Assembly: GCA_964516635.1 (NCBI GenBank)
Contig: CAZEZY010000002.1
Span: forward strand, 1-45,407
Direction of reading: 5' to 3'
DNA length: 45,407 nt
DNA from: CAZEZY01 sp964516635
GTDB taxonomy: Bacteria > Pseudomonadota > Gammaproteobacteria > Burkholderiales > Burkholderiaceae_C
Under the pieces are notes generated by a model, which had not been told where the DNA came from, searched no databases, and was given only the letters and a program-made list of their open reading frames with translations. Shown one piece after another: positions 33,625 to 40,490 of the stretch (position 1 is its first letter; the number at the start of each line of letters is the position of its first letter). Made by a program: the position numbers and the translations under genes.

Positions 33625-34821
33625 ATGGCTGACCTGCTGTACGGCTGGGAGTTCGGAGCCAACCTGGGGCATGTGGGCTCTTTTCTGCCCCTGGCTCACC
33701 AATTGCGTCAAAGAGGGCACCTTGTGCACTGGGCGGTATCGCAGCCGTCATCGGTGGGCGGCTTGCTCGCCCGTCAGGGTTTTGAGTGTTTGCCGGCACC
33801 CGTGGCTCCCGAAATCCGTTTGCCCGGGGCTCCCGCCAGCTATGCCGACATCCTTTTGCGGTTTGGCTACCAATCGCCTGCTGCCGTGCTCGGGCTGGTG
33901 CAGGCGTGGCGCAGCCTGTTCAGGCTTTCCAGGGCTCGTCTGCTGGTCGCCGACCACGCCCCCACAGCCATCCTCGCGGCGCGCACGCTCGACCTGCCCG
34001 TGGCCCTGTTTTCCAATGGGTTTTCCACGCCGCCCGATCAATACCCCTTGCCCAGCATGCGCCACTGGTCACCCGTGCCTTCAAACCTTCTCAGGCAAAG
34101 TGACGACGCCGTGCGGAACACCATCAACACGGTGCTGGCCCACTACGGCAAGCCAGGTTTGCAAACAACGAGCCAACTGTTTCAGGTGGCAGAGCATGCG
34201 CTGGTCACGTTTCCCGAATTGGATCATTACCATCAGCGAGGTCCATCTGCCTATTGGGGGGCATTGCCATTCATGGGAGGCGGTCACCAGGTTGACTGGT
34301 CTGTCATCCAGGCGCCCCGCTTTTTTGTGTACATGCGCACCCAGGTGCCCTCCTACCGAGAGTGCCTGCGGGCGTTGCAGCGCTTGGGTGCGGGGGGCGC
34401 GGTTTACTTTCCCGACATACCACCGGACTTGGACCAGCAACTGGCTGGCAGTTCCCTTCAGGTTTTTCGGGAGCCTGTGAACCTCCGTCAAGCCGTTCAA
34501 GGCTGCGATGCCGTGGTCTGCTACGGTAGTTCGCTCACCACCGTGGCCGCCCTCGTGGCGGGAAAACCTCTGCTGCTCATGCCCAGTCACCTGGAGCAAT
34601 ACATGCAGTCCATTCGGGCAGCTGACATGGGCGCTGGCATGGTGGTCAATCCTGAACAGCCACCGCCCGACTGGGCCGCTTTGTTGCAGCATCTGCTGGA
34701 GGAGCCGTCTTACCGAGCCAACGCACAAGCTTTCGCCCGGAAGTACCAGCACTTTGACCAGGAGAACGTGCTGAACAACCTGACGCTCAGACTAGAGCAG
34801 CTCATCGTTCAAGCTGCCTGA
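33625..34821 (+). CDS. GT1-like glycosyltransferase
   Basis: A GT-B fold glycosyltransferase of 398 residues resembling the UDP-glycosyltransferase / macrolide glycosyltransferase group. The N-terminal domain starts with GWEFGANLGHVGSFLPLAH, the typical G-x-G-H acceptor-side opening, and the C-terminal nucleotide-sugar domain has CYGSSLTTVAALVAGKP and LLLMPSHLEQY. There is no signal peptide. It follows the HD-GYP gene by 14 bases and converges on tpsB with six bases between the stops. Acceptor and donor are unknown; a link to the neighbouring surface protein is possible but not shown. Confidence 0.83.
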   Translation: MADLLYGWEFGANLGHVGSFLPLAHQLRQRGHLVHWAVSQPSSVGGLLARQGFECLPAPVAPEIRLPGAPASYADILLRFGYQSPAAVLGLVQAWRSLFRLSRARLLVADHAPTAILAARTLDLPVALFSNGFSTPPDQYPLPSMRHWSPVPSNLLRQSDDAVRNTINTVLAHYGKPGLQTTSQLFQVAEHALVTFPELDHYHQRGPSAYWGALPFMGGGHQVDWSVIQAPRFFVYMRTQVPSYRECLRALQRLGAGGAVYFPDIPPDLDQQLAGSSLQVFREPVNLRQAVQGCDAVVCYGSSLTTVAALVAGKPLLLMPSHLEQYMQSIRAADMGAGMVVNPEQPPPDWAALLQHLLEEPSYRANAQAFARKYQHFDQENVLNNLTLRLEQLIVQAA

Positions 34822-34827
34822 CCCCCC

Positions 34828-36405
34828 TCAGAAGCTCAGCGATATCAAGGCGTGGGCGGTCCATTGACCGCGTTTCTGTGTCCCCACTGTATGACGCCCC
34901 TGTGCCACATCCAGTTTGAGCGCGTAGCGATTGTTATGCGAAATCCGCAAACCCCATCCAAAACTGGCGACAGAGACAGACTGACGGGACGTGGCGACGT
35001 ATCGGCCTTGGGCTGCGTCGGCAAAAACCAGCAACCGGACATTGTCGAGCTTGATCGGCAAGAGATGAGACAAGTCCGGACTGTACAACTCCAAAGTCAG
35101 CACCTGTCCGCGATCGCGTGCCACCGCCCGCTCGTTGTAACCCCTGACTTGGTTGGATCCGGTCAAACCCAATTGTTCACCGGCAATCAGCGGGTCTCCG
35201 GTGAATTGCGCAGTCCAGTTGACGCGGAACTGGTAGTTTCCAGGGAGCATCTGCAAATGACTGGCTGTCAATCGCCACAGCTGATAGCGACGCTCTGTTC
35301 CCACCGTGCCCGGTTGGTGAGCGGCACGGGCGTAATTGCTGGGACGGTTGTTCTCGCCCCAGCCCAGGTTGCGAGCATAGCCAAGCTCCCACTGGGTTTG
35401 GGCCCCAGGTCGTGCCCAAGTGCCCTGGTAACTGAGGATCAGCGGGGTCGCTGTCACAGCGCTGTCCAGCAGGCCACAGGCAACTCCATCACAGGCATTC
35501 TGATAAGCTTTCCAGTCCAGCCCCATTCTCAGTTCATGATCGTATTCTCCGAGCCGTCTTAGGTTGCGGGTGTAGCGCAAGCCAGCCGTTCGCCCTTTTC
35601 CCACGAAGCTGTCTATACCCGTGGTCAGGGTGCCAGCATCGGCATTTGAAATGCCCGCGAAGAATTCAAGGCTGTCACCCAAGCCGTAAACCGGAATGCG
35701 GTATCCCGTGCTGAATTGCCATACCTCTTTGAATTGATCTGGTGAAGTGGCTTGTAGGGTGAGCAGGTGGTCCTGATCAAACAGGTTGGCATGTTGCCAC
35801 GCCAGTCCCAGTCGCCAGTCTCCGCCAATGCCCCCGCGACCGGAATTGTCCAGATTGACCACCCATCGCGTGATGGAGGATTCTTCCACTTTCACCCGCG
35901 CATCCACCTCGCCAGGCTGGTCGCTCAGGCGCAGCGATAGCTCAACCTGTTTTGCAGGGTTGCCATTCGCCAAGGCCAGATTTTCAGCCAGAGTGATGGT
36001 GTTGGGCATGAGTCCTGGCACCAGCGCGGGCAAGCTGCGTCGTATGTTTGCCTCACTGAATGCCTGGTTGCCCTCGATCTCGACAAGACCGATCTTGGAC
36101 TCGATGACGACGAATCGAACCACCCCACCACTGATATCCTGCTCGGGGAGCGTCACAGCGACCGCACTGTAACCCATGTCGCGGTAGGCTCGCTCCAAGG
36201 ATTCCAGCGCCATCTGCACATCGGTAAAGCTTCGGTCCTGCCCGCTGAAGGGAGCCACCAACTGCGCCACTTTGGAAGCCGGCAGGAGGGTATTGCCGTT
36301 GACCTCAAAACCTTGAATGCTGAAAGTCAGTCCCTGTGCAGCGATGCCAGAACTGGCTCCAGCGATGCAGACCGCTGCCAGCCAGCGGTGAAGTTTGAAG
36401 TTCAT
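34828..36405 (-). CDS. TpsB outer-membrane transporter (ShlB/FhaC/HecB family)
   Basis: The pore of a two-partner secretion system, 525 residues. A signal peptide (to about residue 23, AGASSGIAA) is followed by POTRA domains (about 27-180), the first with FSIQGFEVNGNTLLP, and a beta-barrel to the C-terminal phenylalanine (ALISLSF), the usual outer-membrane insertion signal. VRGYNE is the conserved loop-6 motif of the FhaC family. A C-x6-C pair in NACDGVACG lies in a barrel loop. The ATG at 36405 overlaps the stop of the FecR-domain gene (ATGA). It is the last gene of the tpsA-fecR-tpsB operon and would secrete the TpsA protein encoded two genes upstream. Confidence 0.93.
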   Translation of the reverse strand: MNFKLHRWLAAVCIAGASSGIAAQGLTFSIQGFEVNGNTLLPASKVAQLVAPFSGQDRSFTDVQMALESLERAYRDMGYSAVAVTLPEQDISGGVVRFVVIESKIGLVEIEGNQAFSEANIRRSLPALVPGLMPNTITLAENLALANGNPAKQVELSLRLSDQPGEVDARVKVEESSITRWVVNLDNSGRGGIGGDWRLGLAWQHANLFDQDHLLTLQATSPDQFKEVWQFSTGYRIPVYGLGDSLEFFAGISNADAGTLTTGIDSFVGKGRTAGLRYTRNLRRLGEYDHELRMGLDWKAYQNACDGVACGLLDSAVTATPLILSYQGTWARPGAQTQWELGYARNLGWGENNRPSNYARAAHQPGTVGTERRYQLWRLTASHLQMLPGNYQFRVNWTAQFTGDPLIAGEQLGLTGSNQVRGYNERAVARDRGQVLTLELYSPDLSHLLPIKLDNVRLLVFADAAQGRYVATSRQSVSVASFGWGLRISHNNRYALKLDVAQGRHTVGTQKRGQWTAHALISLSF

Positions 36406-37163
36406 CGGATCACGCAGGTGTTGTCGTTGCTGCCCCGTCCCACGGTGGCGCCGGAGCCTGTGGTGGCGGCCATGCTGGGCGGTACGGTGGCCCGGAATCC
36501 TTCTCCGGGAGGGATCACTTGGGGTAAGGTTTGTGGGTTCGCCACGAAGCCAAACTGACCAGAGACAAAGTCTTGAGCACCGGCATCGTTGACGGCAAAA
36601 ATGGTGCCGTTCAAAACATCGATGTGCAGCCCTTCTTGCAGTGGGCGTCCTGCTGCATCGGTTTGCCCGGCACAGTCGCCCTGGCATTGTTGAAGACCGT
36701 AGTGCGTGCCACGAATGCCCACGGTGGCCGTGGCGGTGGTGGTGGTGTGCTTGTCGGCATTTCGTTTGCCCACGGTGCCTGTGATGGCGCGCATGCCTCC
36801 CTTCACCAGGTTGATGTTGACCGCGTCGTCCTCGGGTTTGTCCTTGTCGAAACGATACCGTTCGATGGTGATGCGGCTTTGCGGGCGAACCAGCAGATTG
36901 CCCCCGTCATGGAAACGGATGCGGGCAAACGACTTCGCTTCCGAAACCAGGATGTCGCCTTCATCCACCGTGGATTGGGGCGCCAGAATGAGGCTGCGAC
37001 CATCTGCTTTGGTGGCCACCAGGATCCCGCTGACATGCGTCACCACCCCAACACCTGCCCAGGCCGGCAGACAGGTGGCCACGGCCAGCACGCAACAGGC
37101 AAATGCCACTCGGGTGGCGCTGGCCATTCGAGCACGGCCCGGATGAATCGAAAAGATGGGCAT
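36402..37163 (-). CDS. Exported FecR-domain protein
   Basis: A protein of 253 residues with a signal peptide (about 1-42, ending CLPAWAG) and a FecR domain (about 55-160), seen as GDILVSEAKSFARIRF, GGNLLVRPQSRI and VGIRGTHYGLQQC. Unlike FecR of iron uptake it lacks an inner-membrane helix after the signal and no fecI sigma gene is adjacent, so it is not an ordinary anti-sigma regulator. CQGDC (near 170) may form a disulfide. The ATG at 37163 is fixed by AGGAGG six bases upstream. It lies 11 bases after tpsA and overlaps tpsB, so it is made with the secretion pair; its role is unknown, perhaps as a periplasmic or secreted partner of TpsA. Confidence 0.85.
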   Translation of the reverse strand: MPIFSIHPGRARMASATRVAFACCVLAVATCLPAWAGVGVVTHVSGILVATKADGRSLILAPQSTVDEGDILVSEAKSFARIRFHDGGNLLVRPQSRITIERYRFDKDKPEDDAVNINLVKGGMRAITGTVGKRNADKHTTTTATATVGIRGTHYGLQQCQGDCAGQTDAAGRPLQEGLHIDVLNGTIFAVNDAGAQDFVSGQFGFVANPQTLPQVIPPGEGFRATVPPSMAATTGSGATVGRGSNDNTCVIR

Positions 37164-37174
37164 GTCAATCCTCC

Positions 37175-40100
37175 TCAACATTGTGGTGCTGCAGGGGCGG
37201 GGTTGCCATCTGACCGTCCTGGCAAACCTCGAACACGGTTGCCGTCGCTTTCGCCTTCAGCATTCTGTTCGGCCTCAATCGCCGCATCCAATTCCATGAG
37301 GTTGTACATCATGACTTCGGGGGAGTTGTCGGTCAGTGCGGGAGCCACGGGCGCCAGGCCGGGAAAGACCGATGTCTGGATCATGAAGACGTTGCTGGTT
37401 TCCTGTGAGTTTTGTGCGACCGTTTGCGCAATGGTGGTAGCCAGCGGTGGCGGTGGCGGTGGCGGTGGCGGTGGCGGTGGCGGTGGCGAGTCAATGATTT
37501 CAGAATCGGTGATTTTTACATCAAAGATGTCTCCGTCGTTGTTGCTGCTACTTCCAGCAACTCCCACTCCTACCATGCTTCGAGAACCATAGGTGGTGAT
37601 CGTGGCTTGATCTATCCGAATGCCTACGATGGTGCCGTCATTGTTGTTGCTGCTTCCGGCGACGCCGGTGGCATGGATCGTCAGGTTTCCGTGGGTGGTG
37701 ACCGATGCGTGACTGATCCATGCACCAAACTGTTTCCCGCTGTTGTTGTTGCTGCTTCCGGCGGCGCCAGTGGCATGGATCGAAAGGTTTCCGTGGGTGG
37801 TGATGGACGCCTGACTGATCAATGTGCCGGCATTTTTGCCGCAATTGCTGTTGCTGCTGCCGGCGACGCCTTTGGTGGTGGTCGTGAGGTTCCCGTGGGT
37901 GGTGATGTCTGCGTGACTGATCCACAAACCCACATTTTTGCCGCTGTTGTCGTTGCTGCTGCCGTCAACACCAATGGCTTGGATCGTCAGGTTTCCATGG
38001 GTGGTCATGGATGATTGGTTTATCCATACGCCCACATTTTTGCGGCTGTTGTTGTCAATGCTTTCATCGACGCCAGTTCCATTGATGGCAGTTGTTCCAT
38101 AAAATGTGACACTTGCACTGTCGATCAACACACCAATGCTGGCCGAATCGTCGCTCTGACGGCCTGTCCCATGGATGCTGATGGTTCCTTGATCGCCGGT
38201 CTGGATATTGGCCGAAATGCGAACACCCGGAAGGTCTGGAGAGGCTTTTCCAGCAATCACGATCTCGCCTGCCCCCCCCGTGCTCACAGGTCGATTGATC
38301 AACGCGGACCCGGCCGTATCGATCGTGATGTTCCCTCCCGGATTCGATGAATCGCTGTCCCCGATGGCATTCAGTTCGATGTTGCTGAATTGACCACTGG
38401 CTTTGATGGTGATGTTCCCAGGCGTACCGCCGGGGGACAAGGGCCCGGTGCCGAGAAATCCCCCATATTCGCTGAGAACGTTTCCGGTGATGGATGTCGA
38501 GGTGTTGGGGGTGACCGTGCTGACGCCATCCCAGCCTGCAACCAACTTCAGATCGCCACCGCCAGTTAAATGAACTGCGCCGTTGACCTCGATGTTTCGA
38601 TGGGCCAGCAAAGTCAGTGAGTTGTCTGAAAAGAGCGATCCGTCTTCAGTGATGAATATGTTGCCTTTGTTGGCATCATCAGATGGGCCGCTGGTGGTGA
38701 TGATCACATTGCCGTAGGCCAAATTGTCGTTGATGCTTTGCCAGGAAACTTCAGAATAATCGGAGTCCTCGGTAGACCAGGTAAACGGAGCGTTCGGCGT
38801 AAAGTTTCCGCCATAGTCGTTTTCGAGCGAACCGGATATGTAGACATCTGCGGGGTCGAGCATCAAGGTGCCAGACTTGCCGTTCGTGGCACGGGTATCG
38901 ACAAGGGACTGGAAATTCAATTGTCTTTTGCCCGACACCTCGACAAACCCGCCATCGCCACCCAGGGAGCCACCTCGGGCACTGATTTGCCCAGCGGCAT
39001 CTGTGCGTCCATCGGACCAGACAATGACGGTGCCACCCTCTCCATGGACCTGTGCATCGGCGCGGATCTGCGCACCAGAGCCCAAAACGGTGCGTTCCGA
39101 ATTCATCACCGCCGGATTGTTTCCTTGAAAGTCCCCGCCGACACGCACGAGGCCACCGCCCTGGGCGCCTGATGCGTCCAGGGAGGCCTGTCCCAGAACC
39201 GCCACTCGCTTGCCCAGCAAATCAATCTGTCCGCCTGTGGTCCCGGTGGTGATGATGCGGCCCTCGCCATCCACATAAGCGTCCTGGCTTGCCTTGAGGA
39301 AAATCCGGCCGCCCTCAGCCACTGCACTGCTGGCATTGAGCGTGCCCTGGTTGCGGATCACTGCCGCGAGCACTCCGATGCGTCCGCTGTCGGCCACCAC
39401 CTGTCCCAGGTTGGTCACGGAGCCTTCGTGGCCTGTCACGTTCACCGCCACGTGGGGTGTGGCCGAATTCAGGATATCCACACGCTCACCGGCGGCCAGA
39501 AGCACGCTGCCATGGGGTGTGTTGATATGGCCTTCATTGACAACCTCTTTGCCCACCAGCATCACCTGGCCACCGTCAGGCGTCGTGATTTGGCCCCGGT
39601 TGAGAACCGTACCGCCAAGCAGGCCATGGTCGAAAGTCAGTCGGCCCGCCAGAAAATGCTCATCTGACAGGCTCAATGTGGAAGCGACGAGGCTGTTCAC
39701 GTCAACGCGAGCACCTGCACCAACCAAAATGCCGGCCGGGTTGATCAGGAAAACATGGCCGTTGGAGCTGAGCGTGCCCAGGATCTGCGAAGGGTCCGAT
39801 CCCACCACCCGATTGAGCACGGTGCTGGCGGCCGATTGCTGTTGAAAATGGGTGGTGCTGCCTTGCGGGATGGAAAAGCTTTGCCAGTTGATGATGGCGC
39901 CAGGGCTGTTCGTCACGGTCAGGGTGTTTCCCTGGGTGGACAGGACAGCGGTGCCGTTCACCACCTGGGCGCCAGAGGGTTGCGCCCATGTCACCGGGTT
40001 CCAGGCCAAGGCAATACCCAGGCACAGCGCCTTGACGGACATGCACACGGCAGGCGTTCTTGACAGGATCGACGGGGCGATGGTGTCGTCACGATCGCCC

Positions 40101-40186
40101 TTGCGGTGAGCGCGAAGACACTCGGGAACCGGCACCAGCATCCCATGAAGATCGCTCAAAATCAGACGGTAAGCACGATGATTCAA
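37175..40186 (-). CDS. TpsA exoprotein with filamentous-hemagglutinin N-terminal domain
   Basis: A secreted surface or adhesin-type protein of 1003 residues. Residues 1-30 (MNHRAYRLIL to RAHRKG) form an extended signal region, followed by a hydrophobic core and a likely cleavage site near TWAQ (68). The TPS secretion domain (about 70-330) has VNSLVASTLSLSDEHF and LINPAGILVGAGARV. Beta-helix-like sequence continues to about 690, then six 34-residue repeats (693-896), fourteen prolines (901-914) and an 89-residue acidic tail ending in cysteine. The start is a TTG at 40186 with GGGGAA six bases before it; the extended signal sequence supports it. It is much shorter than classic filamentous hemagglutinins. 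FecR and TpsB genes follow in one operon. Confidence 0.92.
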   Translation of the reverse strand: MNHRAYRLILSDLHGMLVPVPECLRAHRKGDRDDTIAPSILSRTPAVCMSVKALCLGIALAWNPVTWAQPSGAQVVNGTAVLSTQGNTLTVTNSPGAIINWQSFSIPQGSTTHFQQQSAASTVLNRVVGSDPSQILGTLSSNGHVFLINPAGILVGAGARVDVNSLVASTLSLSDEHFLAGRLTFDHGLLGGTVLNRGQITTPDGGQVMLVGKEVVNEGHINTPHGSVLLAAGERVDILNSATPHVAVNVTGHEGSVTNLGQVVADSGRIGVLAAVIRNQGTLNASSAVAEGGRIFLKASQDAYVDGEGRIITTGTTGGQIDLLGKRVAVLGQASLDASGAQGGGLVRVGGDFQGNNPAVMNSERTVLGSGAQIRADAQVHGEGGTVIVWSDGRTDAAGQISARGGSLGGDGGFVEVSGKRQLNFQSLVDTRATNGKSGTLMLDPADVYISGSLENDYGGNFTPNAPFTWSTEDSDYSEVSWQSINDNLAYGNVIITTSGPSDDANKGNIFITEDGSLFSDNSLTLLAHRNIEVNGAVHLTGGGDLKLVAGWDGVSTVTPNTSTSITGNVLSEYGGFLGTGPLSPGGTPGNITIKASGQFSNIELNAIGDSDSSNPGGNITIDTAGSALINRPVSTGGAGEIVIAGKASPDLPGVRISANIQTGDQGTISIHGTGRQSDDSASIGVLIDSASVTFYGTTAINGTGVDESIDNNSRKNVGVWINQSSMTTHGNLTIQAIGVDGSSNDNSGKNVGLWISHADITTHGNLTTTTKGVAGSSNSNCGKNAGTLISQASITTHGNLSIHATGAAGSSNNNSGKQFGAWISHASVTTHGNLTIHATGVAGSSNNNDGTIVGIRIDQATITTYGSRSMVGVGVAGSSSNNDGDIFDVKITDSEIIDSPPPPPPPPPPPPPPLATTIAQTVAQNSQETSNVFMIQTSVFPGLAPVAPALTDNSPEVMMYNLMELDAAIEAEQNAEGESDGNRVRGLPGRSDGNPAPAAPQC
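37446..37487 (+). repeat. Hexanucleotide repeat (GGTGGC)7 within tpsA
   Basis: Seven perfect copies of GGTGGC on the plus strand; on the coding strand they read as alternating CCA and CCG codons for fourteen prolines (residues 901-914 of TpsA). Gain or loss of a unit keeps the reading frame and changes the tract by two prolines. Such tracts are prone to slippage. Confidence 0.95.
37499..38110 (-). repeat. Six tandem 102-bp repeats (34 residues each) in tpsA
   Basis: Units lie at 38110-38009, 38008-37907, 37906-37805, 37804-37703, 37702-37601 and 37600-37499. The anchor GGTT(T/C)CC on the plus strand recurs exactly every 102 bases at 37684, 37786, 37888 and 37990. Each unit reads roughly TTHGNLTI, then GVAGSSNNNSGK, then a WISHAS-like end. 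The four inner units are most alike; the two outer ones are degenerate. N-L-T or N-L-S is kept in units 2 to 5. Confidence 0.92.
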
Positions 40187-40490
40187 GGCATGTTCCCCAA
40201 AAGTCGAGTGTGTGATGTCAAATCATGTGGCGGAAACCAGGCTGAACAAGGGCAATGGGAGAAAAGCCATGTCAACAACAATATACCGTTGTCTAACCAG
40301 ATCGACAAAAGAAAAGGCCACTTAAGTAGTTTTTTTACCAAATAAGTGTTCCCTGTGATGCACAGGCTCGTGTCCAAGCCGCCGCCGCTCGCGGAATCAG
40401 AAGGGCTGCACCCCGCCTGACCCTGCGCTCATGAAGAAGCAGGCCTTGGCCTGACTCGGAACCAGCGGCGTCCTCGCAAGGTGGTTCGAT
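40187..40490. other. Gap between the cyclase gene and tpsA
   Basis: A 304-base non-coding stretch. The tpsA-proximal part (to about 40345) is AT-rich and carries the tpsA promoter described separately. The part near the cyclase gene is GC-rich with a short perfect palindrome CAGGCC-TT-GGCCTG at 40440-40453 but no T tract, so I see no clear terminator for the cyclase operon. Confidence 0.5.
40280..40308 (-). promoter_or_regulatory. Sigma-70-like promoter of the tpsA-fecR-tpsB operon
   Basis: On the minus strand TTGTCG (40308-40303) is followed after 17 bases by TATATT (40285-40280), matching four and five of six consensus bases. Transcription would start near 40273, about 87 bases before the TTG start of tpsA. 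ACAAC (40275-40279) and GTTGT (40288-40292) form a small inverted repeat around the -10 box that could bind a regulator. Confidence 0.6.

Noticed and set aside
37412..38014. Plus-strand open frame with repeats opposite tpsA
   Set aside because: It is the antisense reading of the tpsA repeat and proline tract; the minus strand has the full TpsA architecture and a promoter.
37499..38110. Regular 102-base repeats as a possible CRISPR array
   Set aside because: Units are directly adjacent, diverge along their length and code in frame for a protein; there are no short identical repeats with unique spacers and no cas genes.
40440..40453. Palindrome CAGGCC-TT-GGCCTG as terminator of the cyclase operon
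   Set aside because: The loop is only two bases and no T tract follows on the minus strand.
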